Shown: piece by piece, positions 8,041 to 15,548 of the stretch
Position numbering within the stretch: the first letter of the stretch is position 1
Layout of the letters: each line of letters opens with the position of its first letter
Source: Bacillus sp. V5-8f
GTDB lineage: Bacteria > Bacillota > Bacilli > Bacillales > DSM-1321
Length of the DNA: 34,921 nucleotides
NCBI RefSeq assembly: GCF_002863565.1
Contig: NZ_PGUW01000008.1
Coordinates: forward strand, 1 to 34,921
Direction of reading: 5' to 3'
The notes under the pieces: model-generated
Databases searched by the model: none
Seen by the model: only the letters and a program-made list of their open reading frames with translations
Told to the model about the DNA's origin: nothing
Position numbers and translations under genes: made by a program

Positions 8041-8161
8041 AAACCTTGTAACGGGGTATGGCGAAAATCAAAGCTCGTCCTACGTGCTTTCGGGATGACA
8101 ACCTGCCGATGATGTAGCTCGAGTTTGATTAGTTTTCATCTTACTATAGAGGAGCATAGTA
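8041..8161. ncRNA. candidate structured RNA, strand unknown
   Basis: This gene-free stretch holds a long interrupted hairpin. GAAAA (8063-8067) pairs with TTTTC (8133-8137), TCAAA (8068-8072) with TTTGA (8124-8128), CTCG (8074-8077) with CGAG (8120-8123), CTAC (8080-8083) with GTAG (8114-8117), and TCGG (8090-8093) with CCGA (8106-8109), closing a 12-base loop. A separate inverted repeat TACTAT...ATAGTA lies at 8142-8161. I found no ORF, and none of the riboswitch consensuses I know fits. It could be a small RNA or a cis element; either strand is possible. A bidirectional terminator follows at 8205-8238. Confidence 0.35.
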
Positions 8162-8204
8162 TAACAGGTGCGCAACTTTAAAAGTCATTAAGAGCATAGT
8201 TAAT

Positions 8205-8238
8205 TAAAAAAATGACAAGCACATGTGCTTTGCCATTT
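8205..8238 (-). terminator. terminator of def (possibly bidirectional)
   Basis: AATGACAAGCAC pairs with GTGCTTTGCCATT with one mismatch and one bulge. The better T-run (TTTTTTT) is on the minus strand, right after the def stop. The plus strand also has a weaker T-tract, so it could end an RNA coming from 8041-8161. Confidence 0.8.
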
Positions 8239-8240
8239 TA

Positions 8241-8819
8241 TTAAATACTTTTTATGTCGACATTTTCAGGAAGCTTGAACGGATTCTCCTTATTTATCCG
8301 GTCATAGAACATGATACCGTTCAAATGGTCCATTTCGTGCTGGATGACGACTGCTGGAAACCCCTTAAAGCGTAAATGTATTTCACTTCCTTCCGTATCA
8401 TAAGCCTTTAATTTTATCCTTTCATATCTGGGAACGAACCCGCTTATTTCGCGATCCACAGAAAGGCAGCCTTCACTTTGCGGGAGGTATACCATCGTTG
8501 CTGAAGTGCTGATAATTTTTGGATTAATCAATTCATATTCATGAAGCTTCCCTTTTTCATCTGTAAAATACACAGCAAACATTCGTTTATTGAGCCCAAT
8601 TTGGTTCGCTGATAACCCTACGCCTGCCCTAAGGCCGTACTTTTGGGAAAGGTCCGGGTCCTGGCTGTTCTTTAAAAATTGCATCATGCAAGCAAGTTCT
8701 TCCCTATCTTCTTGGGAAGGAGGAAGGTTGACCTCATCAATAACCTGACGTAGAATCAGGTCCCCCTCTTTTACTATATCTTTCATTGTAATTACATAAT
8801 CTCTTGTAAATTTACTCAT
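8241..8819 (-). CDS. def: peptide deformylase
   Basis: A 192-residue deformylase that removes the formyl group from nascent peptides. The three metal/active-site motifs are present: GVGLSANQ (66-73), EGCLS (116-120, metal Cys) and QHEMDH (160-165, two metal His and the catalytic Glu). Motif 1 is normally G-x-G-L-A-A-x-Q; here the first Ala is Ser, while Gln is kept. The C-terminal NKENPF segment is typical of Bacillus DefB. I prefer the ATG at 8819 (MSKFTRDY) with GAGTGG seven bases upstream. A longer form from 8870 has a poor RBS, and shorter DefB proteins begin near the internal Met at ITMKDI. Monocistronic. Confidence 0.92.
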   Translation of the reverse strand: MSKFTRDYVITMKDIVKEGDLILRQVIDEVNLPPSQEDREELACMMQFLKNSQDPDLSQKYGLRAGVGLSANQIGLNKRMFAVYFTDEKGKLHEYELINPKIISTSATMVYLPQSEGCLSVDREISGFVPRYERIKLKAYDTEGSEIHLRFKGFPAVVIQHEMDHLNGIMFYDRINKENPFKLPENVDIKSI

Positions 8820-9102
8820 AAGAAAACCACTCACTGCCTTTACACTATTCTTTTTGTAGAAAGGAGCCATATCCTATTTCGTTCGTTTACATTATAACCT
8901 TGAATGGGAATCGCATTCCATTTAAACAACAACATGATATTTGAACTATAACAATATAACAGTCTCTCTTTCAACGCTTCAAAACAGGGAATATGCCTGC
9001 TTACCACCTTGGTATTTACAGAAATTACTAGTTTAAATAGGATATTTGCCCTGTACAATACTAGTCAGAATTTTTTATACTATATCTATATTATTTAAGG
9101 AG

Positions 9103-10851
9103 ATGAGTCATCTGAAATCTAACTCGACCCTTGTTTCAAAGTTTCTGCCGGTTATTCTGGCTTGTATTGTGGCCATTACAGGGATTACCTGGTATATATA
9201 CGGGAATGCGAAAGAAACTGCGATTCCTTTTTCCTCCATTGAAAAAACAATCCAGGCTCAAGACGGAAAGCCTGTTACTTTAGAAGAAAAGCGCAACGGT
9301 GCCATTCATTTGACAACCGAAGACGGAAAATATGTTTCACATGTCCCTCCCAACAGCCAAATGATAGATAAGCTAATCGAGAAATATAATATCCAATACT
9401 CTTATTCACCGAACAGCAGGTACAGCCCTTGGATCATGGCTGGTTTAGTCGCGGTATCTGTCGCTGCAGGGATTTTCCTCCACAGGAAATCCAAAGGCGG
9501 CATCGGGGCAACAAAAATGAAGCACAGCATTTCTACTGCAAGACCCCTCCCTTCTATTACATTAAACGATGTGGGAGGCCTCCAGGAAGAAATGAAAGAA
9601 GAGATCTTTCAAACCCTTTCTATTTTAAAGGAACCTGAACGTTCAAACAAACTTGGGATCAAACCTCCAAAAGGGGTTTTATTATACGGACCTCCAGGAA
9701 CAGGAAAAACCTTGCTTGCCCAGGCGATTACAAAAGAATTAAATGCAAACTTCTTCTCCACAAGCGGTTCTGCTTTTAACGAAATGTTCATCGGAGTCGG
9801 TGCCGCCCGGGTCCGCAGCCTCTTCCAGGCTGCCAGAAAACAGAAACCCGCTGTCATCTTTATCGACGAGGTTGATGCTCTTGCAGGCAAGCGAAAGCAG
9901 CACGGCGGAGAAGAAGGCGAGAAGACACTCACCGAATTGCTTGTTCAACTCGACGGTGGCCATGACAATGACGGAATTTTGTTCATTGCTGCTACTAATA
10001 GAAAAGATATGCTTGATGAAGCTTTCCTTCGTCCAGGCCGAATTGATTTTTCTTTCCAGGTCCCTCTACCAGATACAAAGGGCAGAAGGGAAATTATCTC
10101 CATCCACGCAAAAGGTAAACAGCTGGCTCCTGATGTGACTGCTTCATTGGATGACCTGGCGGAGAGCACCTCAGGTTTTTCCGGTGCCGAAATCAGCTCT
10201 CTATTTGAAACTGCGAGCAGGCGTGCACTACGGAACGGACAGGATACGATTCAGAAGGATGATATGGACTATGCCATTGACCGGACCATCCTCGGCACCA
10301 CATCTCGCATGCTTAATGACCAGGAAACGAAACGACGCGTAGCGATTCACGAGAGCGGCCACGCCTTGGTCGCTAGTCTGACCAAGCCCGGTTCTGTCAG
10401 AAAAGCCACAATCATTCCACGTGGTCAAGCACTTGGCTATGTCGCCCCTATCCAGAAAGAGCTGCACCTTTCGACAACCAGCGAGCTGCTCGATCAGGTA
10501 AAAATGATTCTTGCCGGCGGAGTCGCAGAGCGCATGTACCTAGGGGAACACAGCGTTGGTGTCGGTGGCGATGTACAGCAGGCGAAGTATCTATTGGAAC
10601 AGATGGTGGATACAGGCATGCTTCAGGACGGTTTCACCTTAAGTTTCAATAAAACTGATAAGGAATTAAGAATGCAGGCATTGTTCCAGGAGGCCATTGT
10701 GCAGACAGAGGAACTCATTTCAGGAAACCAAGAGCAATACGAGGCACTGGTGGAAGCTCTATTGAAGCAAGAAACTCTTGAAGGCTCTGAAGTTGAAGAG
10801 ATTGTAAATAAGAAGTCCGCTCAAGAATTGGATAATCTTATTCTAGCTTAA
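9103..10851 (+). CDS. FtsH-like membrane AAA+ zinc protease (paralogue)
   Basis: About 582 residues. An N-terminal membrane segment (about 14-31) and a second (about 111-127) flank a small outside domain. The AAA+ module follows, with Walker A GPPGTGKT (196-203), Walker B VIFIDE (251-256), and the second region of homology ending in FLRPGRID. The zinc protease motif is HESGH (416-420), and GGDVQQA supplies the usual distal acidic ligand region. FtsH degrades membrane and short-lived proteins. It is shorter than standard B. subtilis FtsH (637 aa) and not in the usual tilS-hpt-ftsH context, so I call it a paralogue. The start is unclear: AAGGAG directly abuts this ATG and would better serve a CTG at 9112; a TTG at 9046 lies upstream of a likely -10 (TATACT, 9076-9081). 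Confidence 0.85.
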   Translation: MSHLKSNSTLVSKFLPVILACIVAITGITWYIYGNAKETAIPFSSIEKTIQAQDGKPVTLEEKRNGAIHLTTEDGKYVSHVPPNSQMIDKLIEKYNIQYSYSPNSRYSPWIMAGLVAVSVAAGIFLHRKSKGGIGATKMKHSISTARPLPSITLNDVGGLQEEMKEEIFQTLSILKEPERSNKLGIKPPKGVLLYGPPGTGKTLLAQAITKELNANFFSTSGSAFNEMFIGVGAARVRSLFQAARKQKPAVIFIDEVDALAGKRKQHGGEEGEKTLTELLVQLDGGHDNDGILFIAATNRKDMLDEAFLRPGRIDFSFQVPLPDTKGRREIISIHAKGKQLAPDVTASLDDLAESTSGFSGAEISSLFETASRRALRNGQDTIQKDDMDYAIDRTILGTTSRMLNDQETKRRVAIHESGHALVASLTKPGSVRKATIIPRGQALGYVAPIQKELHLSTTSELLDQVKMILAGGVAERMYLGEHSVGVGGDVQQAKYLLEQMVDTGMLQDGFTLSFNKTDKELRMQALFQEAIVQTEELISGNQEQYEALVEALLKQETLEGSEVEEIVNKKSAQELDNLILA

Positions 10852-10861
10852 TAACACTATG

Positions 10862-10897
10862 AAAAGGCCCGAGAGAGTTCCCTCGGGCCTTTTTCAT
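10862..10897 (+). terminator. terminator of ftsH-like gene
   Basis: AAAAGGCCCGAG pairs perfectly with CTCGGGCCTTTT around an eight-base loop, followed by T residues. It starts 10 bases after the stop. Confidence 0.9.
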
Positions 10898-11123
10898 TAT
10901 CTAACTGGCAATTAGAACCGTTCGAACGGCTCTATAAATTCAAAAAGCTAGGCTCTCCTTCCAATGAGGTCATAAAATCAATGGCATTTATGTAAAATAA
11001 AAACTGATGATACTTTGTTCAAAATTTAAATTTATTTAGCCAAAATCACTAGCTTGAACTTTGTAAAATTATTAATAAACTCTACTAAGACCATTTTCCG
11101 TTGTTGGTTCTTTTCATCTTTAA
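10898..11123. other. gene-free spacer with one palindrome
   Basis: No gene is visible. The only structure is a short near-palindrome centred on GTTCGAAC near 10923, whose outer arms pair with G-U pairs. The rest is AT-rich sequence leading to the sigma-B-type promoter of the ytxH-like gene. Confidence 0.5.
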
Positions 11124-11149
11124 GTTTAAGCGGAGAAAAATCCGGGAAA
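11124..11149 (+). promoter_or_regulatory. sigma-B-type promoter of ytxH-like gene
   Basis: GTTTAA (11124-11129), a 14-base spacer and GGGAAA (11144-11149). The -35 is perfect and the -10 differs from GGGTAT at two positions. It lies 48 bases before a YtxH-family gene, whose B. subtilis relatives are sigma-B controlled. Confidence 0.65.
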
Positions 11150-11197
11150 AACACGGATAAGCCTATAAAACATATTTAAAAAGAGGAGGAATTTTTG

Positions 11198-11758
11198 ATG
11201 GAAACCCAAACGATGGCAGATGGCCAGGTGATGACTGATACTTACACAATGGCTGATACTCAAAGCAACAGCAAATTGTTAAAGGGCATTATTCTGGGAG
11301 GAATTATCGGCGGGGCTATAACGCTTTTGGATTCTTCTACCCGTAGCAAAGTAAAAACCAAGGCAGTTGACCTGAAGGATACCTCCATGGACATGTTAAC
11401 ACAGGTAAAAGAAAATCCGACAGAAATGAAGGATCAAATGGTTCAAAGATTTAAAGATGCATCTGAAACCTTGAAAGAAGCAATTAATGAAGCTCAAAAA
11501 ATTTATCAGACAGTGAATGAAGATGTCTTTGGAAAAGTAAACGAAGTAAAACAGTTATCATCTGATGCTATAAACATTGCGAAAGACGCAACAGGTGGCA
11601 TTAAGGAAGTCGGGTCAAAGGTTGCTGAAGCAGGCACCCAGCTTAAGAATTCAACTTCTAGCACGACCCCAACATCCCAGAATACCGGTACCGAGTTATC
11701 AGCAGATGTCAAGTCTGTTAGCGTGAACACGTCCGGAAACCAAAATTCAACTTATTAA
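11198..11758 (+). CDS. YtxH-like general stress protein
   Basis: A 186-residue protein. A polar N-terminus rich in Met, Thr and Asp (about 1-26) precedes a single glycine-zipper-like membrane segment, GIILGGIIGGAITLL, as in YtxH-domain proteins. The remainder is a long amphipathic helix with LEA-like spacing of Lys, Asp and Ala, followed by a Ser/Thr/Asn-rich low-complexity tail from about 150. Its role is probably membrane-associated stress protection, by family only. GGAGGA lies seven bases before the ATG; an in-frame TTG one codon upstream is less likely. It is monocistronic, between a sigma-B-type promoter and a terminator. Confidence 0.8.
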   Translation: METQTMADGQVMTDTYTMADTQSNSKLLKGIILGGIIGGAITLLDSSTRSKVKTKAVDLKDTSMDMLTQVKENPTEMKDQMVQRFKDASETLKEAINEAQKIYQTVNEDVFGKVNEVKQLSSDAINIAKDATGGIKEVGSKVAEAGTQLKNSTSSTTPTSQNTGTELSADVKSVSVNTSGNQNSTY

Positions 11759-11773
11759 TACAATCACACCCCT

Positions 11774-11810
11774 TAACACACCGTCCTCCATGTGAGCCGG
11801 TGTGTTTTGC
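11774..11810 (+). terminator. terminator of ytxH-like gene
   Basis: AACACACCG pairs with CGGTGTGTT across a 14-base loop, followed by TTTTGCTT. It lies 16 bases after the stop. Confidence 0.8.
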
Positions 11811-12032
11811 TTAATTGTAGCTAAGCCCTTTGGCGGTTGTTTATTTTCTTGTGAAATGAGGTATTGTGAAAATTTCAGTTGCTAATTTTTCCTTATTGAA
11901 ACTGCGTTAAGTAGCCATTCATACAGGTTAAGCTACACTCCCTCTTACGGTCCTTCTTGAAATTTTTCAAACTTGTCCTGTTTCCGGGAATTGCTGCATA
12001 CAATGTGGTGAAGATGGTTGCAGGAGGTAATT

Positions 12033-12308
12033 ATGTTTACAGTGATAGAAAAAGCAGTATTAATTATGGCTACGTTGCGTTTGCTTTCCGGTAGCATTGA
12101 AATCTTTGCCGGATTCCTGATGCTTAGGTTGAATGATATCGAAAAGGCTCTCATCGTCAACAGTTCACTAGCCCTAGTAGGGCCAATTATTCTTGTTACC
12201 ACAACAACAGTTGGGCTTTTTGGAGTTTCTGAAAAACTGTCATTTTTCAAGATTGCCTGCATATTCTTAGGTGTCGCGCTCATCCTTATCGGAATTAAAA
12301 GCAAATGA
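12033..12308 (+). CDS. YqhV-like (DUF2619) small membrane protein
   Basis: A 91-residue hydrophobic protein with three predicted membrane segments, around residues 8-28, 41-63 and 70-88. The pattern IEKAVLIMATLRLLSGSIEI followed by MLRLNDIEKALIVNSSLALVGP fits the DUF2619/YqhV family, which I recall from B. subtilis near the spoIIIA genes. No function is established. AGGAGG lies five bases before this ATG; a TTG 15 bases upstream overlaps the RBS and is rejected. It stands alone, with a gene-free stretch behind it. Confidence 0.78.
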   Translation: MFTVIEKAVLIMATLRLLSGSIEIFAGFLMLRLNDIEKALIVNSSLALVGPIILVTTTTVGLFGVSEKLSFFKIACIFLGVALILIGIKSK

Positions 12309-13255
12309 GCAAGATTGGCAGGATGGTAAGGAGTCCACATAACAAAAAACGCCCAGAATCGATTCCGAAGCCGCCTGTCTAAACCATAACAAATATTTCA
12401 TGTATTTATAAATCAAAAAACGTTCCTGATAATAGGCAAAGGTTTTTCCTACCAGATTATTCAGTAAACGTCAGAAATGTAACATCATTTTCATGGTGGG
12501 CAGTGTGAATGCTGCACTCTCTATGCAAATAAATATTTCTCTTTTTTCGTTGTTTTCGGCTTCCACGTTAGTCAAGCATGAATTGACGAATTAAAACACA
12601 GCTACATACTGACCCATTTTTGCCAATCACCTGTTTATCAAACCTCAAATTTAAGCCCTAATTAGGATAGCCCCAAATTGCTTATTTGAAATTATATTCC
12701 CCCCCTATGGCCATTAGCTATTTCAGACGAACGCCATTATTGAGAAGGATGCGACATCTTCCATCTAGAATGCTTCCCCGTTTCGAAAAATATCATCGAG
12801 TTGACTCGTTTGCCTGGGTAGATGACCTTTTTAGGCATCGTCTTATGTAGCAGAAAAAGATCCTAGCCAACGACCTCGGAGCAGTTCGCTAGGAATCTCG
12901 GCAGTCTGCAGCTCACTTTTTTCCATCCCATTCAGGTTCGAATCATAAATTAAAAATAGGATTTACATGCTTTAGATATAATAGCTTGGGAACTCCATTT
13001 ACAGGATAGTTCTTATTTTATGGTATGTTTCAATACAACATTAAAAGGTAGAATTTGATCATAGCAAATCAGTCGACCGAAACCTGCTAGTGACTCCAGA
13101 ATCATCCTATGAATAATTCATTAATGTTGAAAGCTGATGATAAGCCATGCTCAGTGCATCATGTATTAAAGTAATGGTAAAATAATTATGACTCTATAGC
13201 ATGCTACTCGTTTTACTACGTCACACACCAGAATTAAAGGAGAGTTACTATAAGC
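12309..13255. other. 947-base stretch without a recognisable gene
   Basis: No ORF of 60 codons occurs on either strand and I see no good RBS-start pair until 13256. Some local structure is visible: CCTAGCCAAC near 12872 pairs (one mismatch) with GTTCGCTAGG near 12889, followed by T-rich sequence at about 12917-12924. CGAGT-TG-ACTCG forms a small hairpin near 12800. The stretch may hold decayed genes or a small RNA. Nothing in it can be named. Confidence 0.5.
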
Positions 13256-14293
13256 ATGGAAAACCATAGCGAAACTGTAAATAAAGAAAATATTACGATC
13301 GGCGGCCTAAATTTCTCATGGAATCTAGAAAAAGGCACGTTCCAATATGAAAATTCAGATGCAGTACTATTTTGGATAAGCAGTGCTATGAAGTCTTTTT
13401 TTGACACGATTGAAGAAATATCTGGAGAGAAAGCAGCGAACCTTGTTCTCGAAACAACTGGCTACCGGCAGGGTCTGGTTGTCGGAGAATACTTTAAAAA
13501 TCTGAGTCTTCCCGTTGTAGATGCCCTATCTTTAATTCCTAATACATATGCCTCGGCTGGATGGGGGAAGTTCACCGTAACATCCCTGGACGCTGATGGC
13601 AAAACGGCCGCCATGCAAATCGAGGACAGCTGGGAATCCAAGATCAATAAGGCCCAAGGCAGAAAGCAGCACGGCAGGTTTATACCAGGCCATTTTGCTG
13701 GATTATTGTCCGGTTTATTCGATCAAAATATCTGGTATAAGGAAATTGAGGTCTCCTTCGAAAATAACAATACTGTGTTTAATTATGAATTTTTCCCTTC
13801 TGAAACGACGGTCCAACGCAATATTCATGAGCTTGCAAGAAGTGAAGAGGCAGAACAGATCCGCAAATTAGAACACATCGTGGAAGAGCGGACACGAGAA
13901 TTAAACGACATGGTAAAAGAAATTTCTTCCCCAACAATTCCTGTCCTAGAGGGAATTGTTGTAGTTCCGCTTCTCGGTAAATATGATGAGATCCGCTCCG
14001 AACAGCTTATCGAAAAAACATTGAACAACCTCCCTGCCCATAAGGCTAAATATTTAGTCCTGGATTTGACAGGTCTTGATAAGCATATTAGCGAATATAC
14101 TGTTTCTTTCATCAACAAGCTTGCTTCCGCAGCTTCCCTTATCGGTACGGAAACCATACTCGTTGGAATTTCTGCCGAATTGGCCATGATCATCGCACAA
14201 ACGACCAATGATCTGACGAAATATAATTTCTTCAATACCCTTCAACACGGCATTTACTATGCTTTAGCACAAGAGGGAAGAAAAATTTTATAA
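13256..14293 (+). CDS. RsbR-like protein: V4R-type sensor plus STAS domain
   Basis: A 345-residue protein with two domains. Residues about 60-183 have the V4R/XylR-N pattern: AGWGKFTV, an EDSWES segment, then GRFIPGHFAGLLSGLF and a terminal NYEFFPSE, without the cysteines of many V4R domains. A coiled coil (about 190-222) leads into a STAS domain (about 225-338) that strongly resembles RsbR: KEISSPTIPVLEGIVVVPLLG and LVLDLTGLDKH, ending SLIGTETILVGI. RsbR proteins form stressosomes that feed sigma-B. Ser225 aligns with phosphosite Thr171 of RsbRA. The second site (VDT, Thr205) is replaced by HISEYT with one extra residue. GGAG lies an unusually long 13 bases upstream. Confidence 0.85.
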   Translation: MENHSETVNKENITIGGLNFSWNLEKGTFQYENSDAVLFWISSAMKSFFDTIEEISGEKAANLVLETTGYRQGLVVGEYFKNLSLPVVDALSLIPNTYASAGWGKFTVTSLDADGKTAAMQIEDSWESKINKAQGRKQHGRFIPGHFAGLLSGLFDQNIWYKEIEVSFENNNTVFNYEFFPSETTVQRNIHELARSEEAEQIRKLEHIVEERTRELNDMVKEISSPTIPVLEGIVVVPLLGKYDEIRSEQLIEKTLNNLPAHKAKYLVLDLTGLDKHISEYTVSFINKLASAASLIGTETILVGISAELAMIIAQTTNDLTKYNFFNTLQHGIYYALAQEGRKIL

Positions 14294-14304
14294 TATTTCA
14301 GCAT

Positions 14305-14351
14305 AAAAAACACCTTTAGCCAACCCGGTTTCAGGGCTAAAGGTGTTTTTT
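14305..14351. terminator. bidirectional terminator between rsbR-like gene and trhO
   Basis: AAAAACACCTTTAGCC pairs with GGCTAAAGGTGTTTTT around a 13-base loop, with A/T runs on both sides. It lies between two convergent genes and can serve both. Confidence 0.9.
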
Positions 14352-14360
14352 AGATGGGTA

Positions 14361-15326
14361 CTATACTGTAGTAGATTCTTCAATTTTTGAAAGTCTTTCC
14401 GCCACTTGCTCTTCTGTTAAACCATGCTCAACCACATATCGGTTTGAAGGGTGAACACGGCACTCATGTGAGCAGCTACGCATATACTTGTGCTCGTTTT
14501 CCTCAGAGCTTAGTATCTTTTTGTTACAGAATGGGTTTGCACAGTTAATATAGCGTTCGCAAGGCTCGCCAGTGAAATAATCACGTCCGACAATCACATG
14601 TTCTTTCTGGTTGATTGGAACGGCTATTCTTTCATCAAATACGTACATTTGTCCATCCCAAAGGGCCCCTTGTACTTCAGGGTCTTTCCCGTATGTGGCA
14701 ATTCCACCGTGCAACTGGGATACATCTTCAAACCCTTCTCTGACGAGCCATCCGGAGAATTTTTCACAACGGATTCCGCCTGTACAATAGGTTAAGATCT
14801 TTTTCCCTTCCAGTTTTTCCTTATTATCACGGACCCATTGAGGAAGATCACGGAAGTTTTCTACATCCGGTCTAATCGCCCCTCTAAAGTGACCAAGATC
14901 ATATTCATAGGTATTACGTGCATCAAGAACCACCGTATCCTCATCCTGCATTTGTTCGTAGAATTCTTTCGGGTTTAAATACTTACCAGTTAATTCGTGC
15001 GGGTTAATATCATCTTCAAGCCGAAGAGTAACAAGCTCTGGCCGAGCACGCACTTTCATTTTCCTGAATGCATGTTCCTCGGCTTCGTCTATTTTAAATA
15101 CCATTTCTGAGAAACGAGGGTCTTCCTTCATTGCTTGCATATATTTATCAGTTTGCTCAATTGTTCCGGAAACTGTACCATTTATCCCTTCAGGTGCTAT
15201 CAGGATGCGTCCCTTAAGCCCTAACTCATTACACAATTCGCGATGTTCATTTGCAAATTCTTCAGGATTATCAATAGTAACATAATGATAATAGAGCAAT
15301 ACTCTATACGGTTTATTTTCTGTCAA
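14361..15326 (-). CDS. trhO: tRNA uridine(34) hydroxylase TrhO (rhodanese family)
   Basis: A 321-residue protein of the UPF0176/YceA family (B. subtilis YbfQ). The N-terminal domain opens with [18 protein letters not shown] and contains [15 protein letters not shown]. The central rhodanese domain has the active-site loop [10 protein letters not shown], whose Cys is catalytic. The C-terminal part has a Cys cluster ([15 protein letters not shown] and CSHECR) typical of this family. TrhO hydroxylates U34 of tRNA, using prephenate-independent oxygen chemistry, in the path to 5-methoxyuridine. I chose TTG at 15326, with AAAGGTGG eight bases upstream, giving the family-like N-terminus [15 protein letters not shown] at 15338 overlaps this RBS. 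Confidence 0.93.
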   Translation of the reverse strand: MTENKPYRVLLYYHYVTIDNPEEFANEHRELCNELGLKGRILIAPEGINGTVSGTIEQTDKYMQAMKEDPRFSEMVFKIDEAEEHAFRKMKVRARPELVTLRLEDDINPHELTGKYLNPKEFYEQMQDEDTVVLDARNTYEYDLGHFRGAIRPDVENFRDLPQWVRDNKEKLEGKKILTYCTGGIRCEKFSGWLVREGFEDVSQLHGGIATYGKDPEVQGALWDGQMYVFDERIAVPINQKEHVIVGRDYFTGEPCERYINCANPFCNKKILSSEENEHKYMRSCSHECRVHPSNRYVVEHGLTEEQVAERLSKIEESTTV

Positions 15327-15494
15327 CTTAATGACCACCTTTCGCTTTTTATATTTGCAAGATATAAAGGATTAGAAGATGGTTCTAGTATTCACTTTTC
15401 TCTTACGAACAAACATTATAACACATTTCCCGGGATAATGTGGCTAAAAATAAAGTAAAATAACTACCACACATTCCAGTAATCCAATATGCTG

Positions 15495-15533
15495 AAAAAA
15501 AAAGGCTGACTTCCCTATAACAGGAAAGCAGCT
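15495..15533 (-). terminator. terminator of lipid kinase gene
   Basis: On the minus strand GCTGCTTTCC pairs with GGAAGTCAGC (one mismatch), followed by a run of nine T. It lies just after the lipid kinase stop. Confidence 0.85.
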
Positions 15534-15548
15534 TTTTGGATTTCTAAG

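Noticed and set aside
10912..10933. Near-palindrome centred on GTTCGAAC as an operator
   Set aside because: It occurs once in the window, lies after a terminator and far from a start, so there is no support for a function.
11838..11863. GTTTAT-N14-AGGTAT as a third sigma-B promoter
   Set aside because: The -10 is a poor match and it lies about 170 bases before the yqhV-like gene, so the evidence is too weak.
11945..12340. 131-codon minus-strand frame opposite the yqhV-like gene
   Set aside because: It mirrors a well-supported gene with a perfect RBS, has no RBS itself, and its composition is not protein-like.
13131..13160. CTGATGA as a hammerhead ribozyme core
   Set aside because: No paired GAAA box and no flanking helices in the needed layout.
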